Assembly: GCF_001078595.1 (NCBI RefSeq)
Contig: NZ_LFTY01000001.1
Span: forward strand, 800,031 to 864,030
Direction of reading: 5' to 3'
Source of the DNA: Candidatus Rhodobacter oscarellae
GTDB lineage: Bacteria; Pseudomonadota; Alphaproteobacteria; Rhodobacterales; Rhodobacteraceae
DNA: 64,000 nucleotides
Shown here: one piece after another, positions 32,680-41,270 of the stretch
Numbering within the stretch: the stretch's first letter is position 1
How the letters are laid out: the number at the start of each line of letters is the position of its first letter
Translations under genes and position numbers: made by a program
The notes under the pieces: generated by a model
The model's database searches: none
What the model was told of the DNA's origin: nothing
The model's input: only the letters and a program-made list of their open reading frames with translations

Positions 32680-34274
32680 GCAGCAAGAGCCTCCCGATCG
32701 GCCCGGCGCGTCTCGGGCGGGCGCATTCCGCCAGCGAACAGCACCTTTGCCTCGTATTCCTTTAGCGTGCGCCGCGCCGCGGGACCGTATCCCGCCCCGG
32801 TTTTGGGGTCGAGTGCTGGGAACAGCTCGGCGATTTCCGCCTGCAGGTCCGCTTCGAAGCTGCCGGTGGTCTGCGGCCCCGGCAGAAAGCTCTCGCTTGG
32901 CAGGCCCTCAGAGAAGACGACCTGGTGCTCATCGAACAGCAGGTGGACGTAATGCACTTGGCCGCCAAACTGTCGGGTCACCGTGCGCCCGTTCACCAGA
33001 TGCTTGGCCGCGACCAGCACCTCGCCATCGCCAAACATCAGCTCGGATAGGGGATCCCGGATGAGGATGCGATGCTGCGGCGAAACCAGCAAGGTGCGAT
33101 GCAGGCCGAACGTGTGGGCGGCAATCCGGATCGGCGCGTGGTCGTACTGCGCGTAGTCGTTCCTGCCGCCGACCCACCGCAGAACTTGCGGCCCATTGTC
33201 CTGCGTCATCACCAGGTCGCCCGCTTGCAGCGCTTCAACCGGCCGCTCGCCCTCGGGCGTCAGGATCATCGTGCCGGCCACAAAGCACGGGATCGTGCTG
33301 ACCGTCACAAAGGCCGTGTCGGTGTTGGTGCCGTCCGTCACCGTGTAGGTGAAGGGCGCGATTTCCTGCTGTGCATCCGCCAACACCGTGAACGTGCCGT
33401 CGCTGTTCAAAGTGATCGACTGCCCGTTGGGCAACACAACCGTTTGGTTCGCGACCACCGCGACCCCATTGATATGCGTGATGGTCAGCGTCGCCCCTGT
33501 AGAGGAGACATCGTTGCCAAGCACGTCCAGGGTCTTGCTTGTGCCCGCATCCAGCCGAATGTCATCGTCATTCGCGATCAGCACCGTTTGCAGGCTATCC
33601 CCCGCGATCAGCAGGTTCGAGTCGTAGTTGTTGTCGCCGACATCCGCGATTCCAATGCGGATCGAGTTCACCACGCCCGGAATAACCGTCATCGTCAGGG
33701 TCAGCGTGACAGTGAAGCCGTCCATCTCGGTCTGAAACGCGTCGCCCGTGTTGTCATTATAGAGATTGATATTGTCGACCTGGTTCACGTTCCCGACCGA
33801 GGTCGAGCCGTCCCCCACAGACAGGTCCGCCGGGCTACCGTTCACCCAAACGCCCACCGCGTCGTTGTAGATCGTGTTCGAGAACTCCGGGTACTCTTCA
33901 GAGGCAAAGACGAACTGCATGGTCAGCGTGTCGCCGGTCGGGATAAAGTCGATATCCAGCCAGGCCGCATCATAGGTGTTGGTCCCGGCAAGCGCGTTGA
34001 ACTGTGCGTTGTTGTTTGGACCGCTTGAGCCGCTGGTGAAGTTGCCCACGTCATTTGGGTCAATCCCGTCTGTGTCAAACCCCCGCGCCTGCCCCGTCGA
34101 GAGGATCACGCCGGTGTCAGAGGGCGTCACGCCCGGTGCCTGGCTGTCACCTTGGGTGTAGATCCCCGAGGCGCGATTGTCCCCCGTATAGCTTGCGCCG
34201 ACAACTGTGACGCCATTACCAAAGATCTCCTGGGCCATTGCGGTCGCGCTAGCCCCGGTGTTTAGTTGGACCAT
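32676..34274 (-). CDS. Choice-of-anchor L protein with Hint domain
   Basis: A 532-aa exported protein without a classical signal peptide. Residues 1-230 form a choice-of-anchor L-like beta domain (FGNGVTVVGASYTG, GVILSTGQARGFD, YDAAWLDIDFIPTGDTLTMQF). Residues 240-325 are a cadherin/Ig-like repeat (DVLGNDVSSTGATLTI). The Hint domain starts with Cys (IPCFVAGTMILTPEGERPVEALQAGDLVMT), ends near VSEGLP, and carries HRILI and the EYEAKVLF tail seen in the short neighbour. It lacks RTX nonapeptides (GGxGxD). A C-terminal type I secretion signal cannot be proven, but the lack of a signal peptide and family context make export by type I secretion likely. Confidence 0.88.
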   Translation of the reverse strand: MVQLNTGASATAMAQEIFGNGVTVVGASYTGDNRASGIYTQGDSQAPGVTPSDTGVILSTGQARGFDTDGIDPNDVGNFTSGSSGPNNNAQFNALAGTNTYDAAWLDIDFIPTGDTLTMQFVFASEEYPEFSNTIYNDAVGVWVNGSPADLSVGDGSTSVGNVNQVDNINLYNDNTGDAFQTEMDGFTVTLTLTMTVIPGVVNSIRIGIADVGDNNYDSNLLIAGDSLQTVLIANDDDIRLDAGTSKTLDVLGNDVSSTGATLTITHINGVAVVANQTVVLPNGQSITLNSDGTFTVLADAQQEIAPFTYTVTDGTNTDTAFVTVSTIPCFVAGTMILTPEGERPVEALQAGDLVMTQDNGPQVLRWVGGRNDYAQYDHAPIRIAAHTFGLHRTLLVSPQHRILIRDPLSELMFGDGEVLVAAKHLVNGRTVTRQFGGQVHYVHLLFDEHQVVFSEGLPSESFLPGPQTTGSFEADLQAEIAELFPALDPKTGAGYGPAARRTLKEYEAKVLFAGGMRPPETRRADREALAA

Positions 34275-34394
34275 AACTCGGCCTCCTACCTCATACTGAG
34301 GTCAGCGCCGTCGGCCCATGCGTCTGAAAACTGCCCACCCGATCTCAGGTCAGCTATTTCTTTGCCTGTGCCAGCCGTCTCTGCGGCTTTGACC

Positions 34395-34429
34395 CTGCCC
34401 CTAACATTTTGTTAATCTTTTTAGGGCAG
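34395..34429. promoter_or_regulatory. Inverted repeat upstream of the Hint operon
   Basis: CTGCCCCTAA at 34395-34404 mirrors TTAGGGCAG at 34421-34429 (one extra C in the left arm), separated by the AT-rich CATTTTGTTAATCTTT. An operator or hairpin in the leader of the Hint genes. Confidence 0.4.
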
Positions 34430-34498
34430 CAGCACCGAGCTTGTGGATAAATCGTGAGCCTCCACGGAAATGGCAAAAAATTGTTTCGATTTCGCCAC

Positions 34499-34523
34499 AT
34501 ATGGATTGCACCAAGATCCATAT
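34499..34523. promoter_or_regulatory. Symmetrical operator-like site upstream of dapE
   Basis: ATATGGAT (34499-34506) and its complement ATCCATAT (34516-34523) with a 9-bp spacer. The symmetry, length and place about 60 bp before dapE fit a transcription-factor site; the regulator is unknown. A 10-bp direct repeat TCGCCACATA brackets it. Confidence 0.45.
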
Positions 34524-34579
34524 TTGGGGTCTATTCTCGCCACATACACCATAACTAGCGAATGCGAATCGAGCACCCC

Positions 34580-35728
34580 ATGAACAATACCGCCGATCCG
34601 GTGAAACTCGCCTCTAAATTGATTCGCTGCCCGTCCGTTACCCCAGAAGAGGGCGGCGCGCTGGTGCTCTTGCAAGAGCAGCTTGAAGCCGCCGGATTTG
34701 AATGCACGCGCGTCGATCGCGGCGGGGTTGCCAATCTCTACGCCCGATGGGGCGCGCGCGGCCACAAGCGCAGCTTTGGCTTCAACGGCCACACGGACGT
34801 GGTGCCCCCCGGGGACGCCGCAGAATGGACCCATGATCCGTTTTGCGGAGACGTTATCGACGGTATCCTCTGGGGGCGCGGCGCGACGGATATGAAGACA
34901 GGCGTGGCGGCCTTTGTGGCCGCGGCGATTGATCTGGTGTCCGAGACGCCTCCGGATGGCGCGGTAATCCTGGCGATCACCGGCGACGAAGAGGGCGACG
35001 CCGTGGACGGCACCACCGCGTTGCTCGACTGGATGGCGCGCCAGGGCGAGGCGATGTCCGTCTGCCTGGTGGGCGAGCCGACCTGCCCCAATGAGATGGG
35101 CGAGATGATGAAGATCGGGCGCCGCGGCTCGATGACGGCATTCTTCACCGCGACCGGGGTGCAGGGGCACTCGGCCTATCCGCATCGCGCCAAGAACCCA
35201 GTGCCCGCCCTGGCGCAGCTCGTGGACCGGTTGGCGCGGCACAGGCTGGACCAAGGGACCGAGCATTTCGACCCATCGACGCTGGCGGTCACCACATTCG
35301 ACACCGGCAACCCGGCAAACAACGTGATCCCCGCCTCCTGCAGGGCCACAGTCAATATCCGGTTCAACGACACGCATTCCTCGACCAGCCTAATCGAGTG
35401 GTTGCGCAGCGAAGCCGCGTCCGTCGCGCAAGAGAGCGGTATTGATATCTCCATGGCGACGAAGGTCTCGGGCGAAAGCTTCGTGACACCGCCCGGCGGG
35501 TTCTCAGATCTGGTGGCGGCGGCGGTGCAGCGCGAGACCAACCGCGTGCCGGAGCTGTCCACCTCCGGCGGAACATCTGATGCGCGCTTCATCAAGGACC
35601 ACTGCCCGGTGGTGGAGTTCGGGCTGGTCGGCAAGACAATGCACCAGGTGGACGAGCGCGTGGAAGTGGCGCAGATCCATCAGCTAAAGGCGATCTATCG
35701 GCGCATTCTGGAAGACTACTTTGCGTAA
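34580..35728 (+). CDS. dapE: Succinyl-diaminopimelate desuccinylase
   Basis: Zinc peptidase-family enzyme that removes succinate from N-succinyl-L,L-diaminopimelate in the lysine/meso-DAP pathway. 382 aa, normal. Metal-ligand motifs: [31 protein letters not shown], the dimerisation stretch [10 protein letters not shown], and the last His in [24 protein letters not shown] is the usual opening. ATG 34580 was preferred to an ATG at 34562 because the family opening follows it and GAG stands upstream. It starts a new transcript after the divergent region. Confidence 0.96.
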   Translation: MNNTADPVKLASKLIRCPSVTPEEGGALVLLQEQLEAAGFECTRVDRGGVANLYARWGARGHKRSFGFNGHTDVVPPGDAAEWTHDPFCGDVIDGILWGRGATDMKTGVAAFVAAAIDLVSETPPDGAVILAITGDEEGDAVDGTTALLDWMARQGEAMSVCLVGEPTCPNEMGEMMKIGRRGSMTAFFTATGVQGHSAYPHRAKNPVPALAQLVDRLARHRLDQGTEHFDPSTLAVTTFDTGNPANNVIPASCRATVNIRFNDTHSSTSLIEWLRSEAASVAQESGIDISMATKVSGESFVTPPGGFSDLVAAAVQRETNRVPELSTSGGTSDARFIKDHCPVVEFGLVGKTMHQVDERVEVAQIHQLKAIYRRILEDYFA

Positions 35729-35748
35729 GCTCTGTCGGCGTCTCCCAG

Positions 35749-35825
35749 CGTGCGCGGGCGCACCCACCCAGGCGCGAGCCTATCGCGATTCGGTGAACAG
35801 ATCGCTAATTCCCCCGCGCCTGGGC
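35749..35825 (+). repeat. Left arm of an imperfect ~77-bp inverted repeat
   Basis: Matches the complement of 36412-36490. The perfectly matched core is 15 bp (CGCGATTCGGTGAAC at 35784-35798), extended by AGCCTA on one side and TCGCTAATT on the other, with matching GC-rich flanks. Confidence 0.75.
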
Positions 35826-35842
35826 AGCGCCTGCCGCACCCG

Positions 35843-36457
35843 ATGAGGCCCACCCTCATCGTCATGCTCAAAGAGCCGCGCGCGGGCCGCGTCAAATCGC
35901 GGCTGGGGCGCGAGATCGGCATGACAGAGGCCGCCTGGTGGATGCGCCACCAGACCAAGCGCCTCCTGCGCCAGCTGGACGACCCGCGCTGGCGGCTGGT
36001 CCTGTCGGTGGCGCCGGACACGGCGGTCGCCAGCCGCGCCTGGCCCGCGCATCTGCGGCGGGTGCCGCAGGGGCGCGGCGACCTTGGCACCAGGATGGCG
36101 CGGGCGTTGAGCGCCATGCCGCCGGGGCCGGTGGTTCTGATCGGCGGCGACATCCCCGCGGTCACGCCGGCCCATATCGCCCGCGCCCTCCGCCGGCTCG
36201 GCGCGTGCGACGCGGTCTTTGGCCCCGCCGAGGATGGCGGGTTCTGGCTGGTGGGCTTGCGCGGCCCGCGCGTACCGTCCGGGTTCTTTCAAGGCGTGCG
36301 CTGGTCGACCGAGCACGCATTGGTGGACGCGCTCGCGACGTTGCCCGGGCGCCGCGTTGGCTTGGCCGATACGCTTCGGGATGTGGATCGTGCGGCTGAT
36401 CTTGGCGCGCGGCCCGGCGCCGGAAAAATTAGCGAACCGTTCACCGAATCGCGGTAG
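35843..36457 (+). CDS. DUF2064 / TIGR04282 glycosyltransferase-like protein
   Basis: A 204-aa nucleotide-diphospho-sugar transferase fold of the TIGR04282/DUF2064 family. Start of the domain: RPTLIVMLKEPRAGRVKSRL, the KTRL-like nucleotide-binding loop; IGGDIPAVTPAHIARAL and GPAEDGGFWLVGL are the acidic metal/sugar regions. The family is linked to arsenosugar synthesis in some bacteria but is also found in other contexts; no arsenic methyltransferase is near. The ATG at 35843 is favoured because the conserved domain opens there. The whole gene lies between the arms of an inverted repeat (35749-35825 and 36412-36490), and its last codons lie in the right arm, ending FTESR. Confidence 0.85.
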   Translation: MRPTLIVMLKEPRAGRVKSRLGREIGMTEAAWWMRHQTKRLLRQLDDPRWRLVLSVAPDTAVASRAWPAHLRRVPQGRGDLGTRMARALSAMPPGPVVLIGGDIPAVTPAHIARALRRLGACDAVFGPAEDGGFWLVGLRGPRVPSGFFQGVRWSTEHALVDALATLPGRRVGLADTLRDVDRAADLGARPGAGKISEPFTESR

Positions 36458-36490
36458 GCTGGCGCCGGGAGGGTGCCTAAGGCACGCACG
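36412..36490 (-). repeat. Right arm of the imperfect ~77-bp inverted repeat
   Basis: Complementary to 35749-35825, with a perfect 15-bp core GTTCACCGAATCGCG at 36439-36453. It includes the last codons of the DUF2064 gene. Confidence 0.75.
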
Positions 36491-36542
36491 CCACATAGCG
36501 CTTTCCACATGACGCCCCCAACGCGCCATGCTACGCGGGGCC

Positions 36543-38797
36543 ATGGCCAAACTCCCCAGCAAATCCGACATCCTCGCCTGGATCACCGAGAACCCGACCC
36601 AAACCGCCAAGCGGGACATCGCCAAGGCGTTTGGGATCAAGGGCGCCGACCGGATCGACCTCAAACGCATGCTAAAGAGCTAGAGGCCGAGGGCCATCTG
36701 GAGAAGCGCCGCAAGACCTATCGGGACCCGGACAAGCTGCCGCCGGTCTCTGTGCTGACGATCTCGGCACCCGACAGCAACGGAGATCTCTTCGCCCGCC
36801 CGATGGAATGGCGCGGCGACGCCGCCGAGCCGCGCGTGCTGGTTCTGCCGCGCAGCAGCGACCCCGCATTGGGGGCGGGCGACCGCGTGTTGGCGCGCCT
36901 GACGGAAGTCGACGGCGAGGACCACGCCTACGAGGCCCGCCTGATCCGCCGCATAGGCACGAACCCGCGGCGCATCCTGGGCGTCTACCGGGCGGGCTCA
37001 GAGGGCGGCCGCCTGGTGCCCATCGACAAGGGCAGCGACCGCGAGTGGCGCATTGCCAGCGCCGACGCGCGCGGCGCCAAGGATGGCGAGCTGATCGAGG
37101 CCGAGCAGAGTGGCCCAAAGGGCCGCCTTGGCCTGCCAAGCGCCCGCGTGATTAATCGGCTGGGCGATCCGACGGCGCCCAAGGCGGTTTCGCTGATTGC
37201 GATCCACCAGCACGGCATCCCCGACCACTTCCCCGACGAGGCCATGGTGGCGGCCGACGCGGCCCAGCCCCTGGCCCTTGGCCCGCGCGAGGACCTGCGC
37301 GACATGCCGCTGGTCACGATTGACCCCTCTGACGCGCGCGACCATGACGACGCCTGTTTCGCACGCGCGGATGACGACCCGGCCAATCCGGGCGGGCACG
37401 TGCTGTGGGTCGCCATCGCTGATGTCGCGGCTTACGTCACGCCGGGCTCCGCGCTGGATCGCGAGGCGCGCAACCGGGGCAACTCCACCTACTTTCCGGA
37501 CCGGGTTGTGCCGATGCTGCCGGATCGGCTGTCCGGCGATCTATGCTCGTTGCATGAGGGGGTCGAGCGGCCCTGCCTGGCCGTCGAGATGGTTCTGAAC
37601 GCCCAGGGCGACAAGCTGCGGCACCGCTTCACGCGGGCCATGATGCGCTCTGCCGCGTCCCTGAACTACACCGAGGTGCAGGCCGCGCAGGACGGCGCGC
37701 CGAACGCGCAATGCGCGCCCTTGATGGACCAGGTCATCGCGCCGCTCTATGCCGCCTATGCCGCGCTGAAACGCGCCCGCGCGGCGCGCCAGCCGTTGGA
37801 GCTGGACCTGCCAGAGCGCCAGATCATCCTCACCGACCAGGGCGAGGTCGCCTCGGTCGCGTTCAAGGACCGGCTGGACGCGCATCGGCTGATCGAGGAG
37901 TTCATGGTGCTGGCGAATGTCGCCGCCGCCGAGGAACTGATCGCACGCCGCCAGCCGCTCTTGTTCCGCGTGCATGAGGAGCCGGCTCCAGAGCGGCTTG
38001 AGGCCTTGCGCGAGGTGGCGCAGGCCAGCGGGCTGACCCTTGGCAAGGGTCAGGTGCTCAAGACGCAGCACCTCAACAAGCTGCTGAGCCAGGCCGCCGA
38101 GACAGAGCAGGCCGAGCTGATCAACCTCTCAACGCTGCGGTCGATGCAACAGGCATATTATTACCCCGAGAATTTCGGACATTTCGGGCTGGCCCTGCGG
38201 TCTTACGCGCATTTCACCTCGCCGATCCGCCGCTACGCGGACCTGCTGGTGCATCGCGCGCTGATCACGGCGCATGGCTGGGGCGCGGATGGGCTGACGC
38301 CCGGGGACGCGGAGGGTTTGGAAAAGACCGCCAAGCATATCTCGGACACCGAGCGCCGCTCGATGACCGCCGAGCGCGACACGACCGACCGGTACTTGGC
38401 CGCGTATCTCGCAGAGCGCGTGGGCAGCGAGTTCACCGGGCGGATCACCGGGATCCAGCGCTTTGGGGCCTTCGTCGCACTGGATGGCAGCGGCGCGGAC
38501 GGGCTGGTGCCGATCCGCTCGGTTGGGCGGGAATACTTCCGGCACGACGCGGGGTCGCAGACCTTGATGGGCTCTGACACGGGCCTGACGCTTGGCGTGG
38601 GCATGGTGGTCACGGTGCGCCTTGCCGAGGCCGACCCGCTGACCGGGGGGCTCATGCTGGAGCTATTGGAAGTCGAGGGGCATTCCCTGCCGCGCGGGCC
38701 CAAGCCCAGCGGGCGCGGCGGCGCGCGGCGCAAGCCCACCAAGTCCAAGCGCCGCTCGGACAAGGCCAAGCGCAAGGTCACGCGCAGCAGGCGCTAG
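36543..38797 (+). pseudogene. rnr: RNase R with an apparent 1-base deletion
   Basis: Processive 3'-5' exoribonuclease of the RNB/S1 family. The N-terminal winged-helix part (MAKLPSKSDILAWIT ... DRIDLKRMLK) runs from ATG 36543 and reaches TAG at 36681; the rest continues in another frame from ELEAEGHLEKRRKTY. One missing base near 36674-36676 (expected CTA AAA GAG CTA) explains it. Downstream everything is intact: RNB motif TIDPSDARDHDDA, catalytic core HEEPAPERL, S1 domain GRITGIQRFGAFVAL and a Lys/Arg-rich tail. The repaired protein would be 751 aa. It is either a sequencing error, a true mutation, or rescued by an internal start, so function is uncertain. Confidence 0.85.
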
Positions 38798-38902
38798 CCG
38801 CGTCGCTTGGTCTGGGCGAAGCTCTGCCGCCGGGCCCAGCGCCCCTTCCCGACCCAAGATGCAGCCCCTATGGTGGCAACCAAGATAGCAGGCACGAGGC
38901 TC

Positions 38903-40177
38903 ATGCGGCTCACCACGATCACATTGCTTTGGGTCATCAGCGCCTCGACCGCCGCCGCGCAATCCTTGGCCGTCGAGCGTTCGCTGCTGCCCGAGGCGCG
39001 ACCGGGCGCCCTGCCGGAGAGCACCGTGAACGTCGAACCCGCCTCTGCCAGCCTGCCCTCCTTTGCCGATTGGGTCATCGGGTTCCGCAAGCGTGCCTTG
39101 GCGCAGGGCATCCGCGGGGAGGTGTTCGACCGGGCCTTCTCGGGGGTGCGGTTCAACGCCGACATCATCGCGCGGGACCGCAACCAGTCGGAGTTCACCA
39201 AGCAGATCTGGGAATACCTGGAAACCGCGGTGTCTCCGGCCCGGGTCAAGAACGGCCGCGCGGCGCTGAACCGCCAAGCAAGCGTGCTGGCCAAGATCGA
39301 GGCGCGCTACGGCGTGGACAAGGAGATCGTGACCGCGATCTGGGGGCTCGAGAGCGCCTATGGCACCTTTCGCGGCAACATCTCGGCCATCGAGGCGCTG
39401 GCAACCTTGGCCTTCGACACACGCCGCTCGGGCTTCTTCGAGAAACAGCTGGTGTCGGCGCTACGCATCCTTCAGGCCGGGGACGTCTCGCCCGGGCGCA
39501 TGACCGGCAGCTGGGCGGGTGCGATGGGGCACACGCAATTCATGCCGGCATCCTACCTTGCCCATGCGCAGGATTTCGACCGGAACGGTCGACGCGACAT
39601 CTGGGGCGACGACCCCGCGGACGCGCTGGCCTCGGCGGCGGCCTATCTGGCGGCAAACGGCTGGACCAAAGGCCAGCCCTGGGGGATGGAGGTCACCCTG
39701 CCGAAGGATTTCGATTACGCGATGTCCACCGAGCGGGTGAAGCAGCCGACGCAGTACTGGCTAAGCCGCGGCGTCCAGAGCACCAACGGCCTGCGGATCC
39801 CCCGCTTTGCGCGGACGTCAATCCTGTTGCCCGCGGGGCACCGCGGCCCGGCCTTCCTCATATTTCCGAACTTTCAGGTGCTGGAGACCTACAACACCGC
39901 CGACGCCTATGTGATCGGCGTGGGTCAGCTCGCCGATGAGATCGGCGGCGGCGCGGCGATCAAGGCCGGCTGGCCGCGCGATGAACGCGCGCTGTCCTTT
40001 ACCGAGAAGCAAGAGATGCAGCGCCTGCTGGTGGCGCGCGGCTTTGACCCGCAGGGGGTGGACGGCATCATCGGGCCGCGCACCATCGCTGCGGTGCAGG
40101 AGTTTCAGAAGAGCATCGGCTGGGTGCCGGACGGATATGTTTCGGCGCGCGTCCTGCAGCGGCTGCGCCGGAACTAG
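38903..40177 (+). CDS. Lytic murein transglycosylase (MltB-like) with PG-binding domain
   Basis: Exported peptidoglycan lytic transglycosylase, 424 aa. A signal peptide (MRLTTITLLWVISASTAAA) precedes the family opening FADWVIGFRKRALAQGI. The catalytic Glu lies in AIWGLESAYGTF, with GAMGHTQFMPASYL and FDRNGRRDIWGDDPADALASAAAYL as the usual downstream blocks. The last 60 aa are a peptidoglycan-binding_1 domain (LLVARGFDPQGVDGIIGPRTIAAVQEFQ). ATG 38903 was chosen because the signal peptide begins there; ATG 38870 is possible. No lipobox, so soluble in the periplasm or outside the cell. Confidence 0.93.
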   Translation: MRLTTITLLWVISASTAAAQSLAVERSLLPEARPGALPESTVNVEPASASLPSFADWVIGFRKRALAQGIRGEVFDRAFSGVRFNADIIARDRNQSEFTKQIWEYLETAVSPARVKNGRAALNRQASVLAKIEARYGVDKEIVTAIWGLESAYGTFRGNISAIEALATLAFDTRRSGFFEKQLVSALRILQAGDVSPGRMTGSWAGAMGHTQFMPASYLAHAQDFDRNGRRDIWGDDPADALASAAAYLAANGWTKGQPWGMEVTLPKDFDYAMSTERVKQPTQYWLSRGVQSTNGLRIPRFARTSILLPAGHRGPAFLIFPNFQVLETYNTADAYVIGVGQLADEIGGGAAIKAGWPRDERALSFTEKQEMQRLLVARGFDPQGVDGIIGPRTIAAVQEFQKSIGWVPDGYVSARVLQRLRRN

Positions 40178-40215
40178 GGCTTTGGGGCCACGGCGCAGCG
40201 CGTTAGGCTGCGCCC

Positions 40216-41202
40216 ATGTCGAAGCCGAATCCATATCGCCCCTTCACGCCAGATCCCGACCAGATGACGCATTGGCCGGGCGTATCCGGGAACGCGATCA
40301 ACGGGCTGGGCGAGGCCGAACCAAGGCAGGCCAGCATGGTCTATTGGGCCCCGAACCCGGACGACATCCCGCATGGCGGCCTACAGCGATGGTTTTACGG
40401 CGTGGACCACGGCTCGGACGGGTTTGCCAAGGCGCGGGTGCGGCGCCACGAGATCTTTGACCGCCCCTTGCCGCCGCTGGCCCCTCAACCCGTCACGCGA
40501 ACGCCACAGGCCTGGACCGATGCGCTTTCATGCTTCGTGGACCAAGGGTTCTGCGAGAAGGTGGGTGTGGCCGCGATGCAGCCTGAATGGGTCTTTGAGG
40601 GTCATGAGATCGCCCAGTCGCGCGTGATTATTGCTGGGGTGCAGCATGACTATTCCGAGATCGCGCGGGCTCCGGACGCGGTGGCCGGAGTGGAGGTGAT
40701 GCGGCAGTATAACCGCGCCGCCGATGTCGCCAAAAAGATTGCGAGCTGGCTGCGAGAACAGGGCTGGGATGCCGAGCCGGTGACCGGCCCGATGACGGGC
40801 GCCCTGGCGATGATCCCGCCCGCTCTGGCCAGCGGGTTTGGCGAGCTGGGCAAACACGGCTCGATCATCGACCGAGAGATGGGGGCGTCCTTCCGTTTGT
40901 CTGCGGTGCTAACGGACGCGCCCTTCGCGCCCACGCCGCGGGATGTGTTCGGTGCGGATGAGTTCTGTCAGAGCTGCCGGATCTGCGAGGACGCCTGCCC
41001 GCCAGAGGCGCTCTCGCCGATCAAACAGACGGTCCGCGGGGTGGATAAGTGGTATGTGGATTTTGACCGCTGCCTGCCGTTCTTCAACCAAACCGCGGGC
41101 TGCGCGATCTGCATCGCGGTGTGCCCATGGTCGCGCCCCGGCGTGGGGCCGAACCTGGCGGCAAAGCTGGCGCGGCGAGCCGAGCGGCAGAGCAACCCGT
41201 AG
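40216..41202 (+). CDS. 4Fe-4S protein of the reductive dehalogenase/QueG-like superfamily
   Basis: A 328-aa protein with two ferredoxin-type clusters near the C-terminus: CXXCXXCXXXCP in FCQSCRICEDACPPEAL, and C-X9-CXXCXXXCPW in CLPFFNQTAGCAICIAVCPW. The preceding GKHGSIIDREMGASFRLSAVLTDAPF resembles the cobamide-binding region of reductive dehalogenases and QueG. It lacks a twin-arginine signal and the extra length of respiratory RdhA, so it is cytoplasmic. QueG proper is the nearest known cellular role (epoxyqueuosine reduction), but the sequence looks closer to RdhA-like proteins; substrate unknown. Stop is about 70 bp before the EEP gene. Confidence 0.75.
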   Translation: MSKPNPYRPFTPDPDQMTHWPGVSGNAINGLGEAEPRQASMVYWAPNPDDIPHGGLQRWFYGVDHGSDGFAKARVRRHEIFDRPLPPLAPQPVTRTPQAWTDALSCFVDQGFCEKVGVAAMQPEWVFEGHEIAQSRVIIAGVQHDYSEIARAPDAVAGVEVMRQYNRAADVAKKIASWLREQGWDAEPVTGPMTGALAMIPPALASGFGELGKHGSIIDREMGASFRLSAVLTDAPFAPTPRDVFGADEFCQSCRICEDACPPEALSPIKQTVRGVDKWYVDFDRCLPFFNQTAGCAICIAVCPWSRPGVGPNLAAKLARRAERQSNP

Positions 41203-41270
41203 CAGGAATGAGTTCTTTTCGCGCAACCGCTGTGTTACACTGGGGCATTCAATTTCAGTGGAGTATTTTT

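Larger units (their letters stand above)
34275..34579. other. Divergent intergenic region between Hint genes and dapE
   Basis: About 305 bp, AT-richer than its surroundings. Contents: an inverted repeat CTGCCCCTAA/TTAGGGCAG (34395-34429), an 8-bp inverted repeat ATATGGAT/ATCCATAT (34499-34523), and a direct repeat TCGCCACATA (34492-34501 and 34537-34546). These flank likely promoters for both sides, but no -35/-10 pair is certain. Confidence 0.55.

Noticed and set aside
33072-34028. A 318-codon + strand frame opposite the choice-of-anchor L gene
   Set aside because: Val/Arg/His-rich shadow of a well-supported secreted protein.
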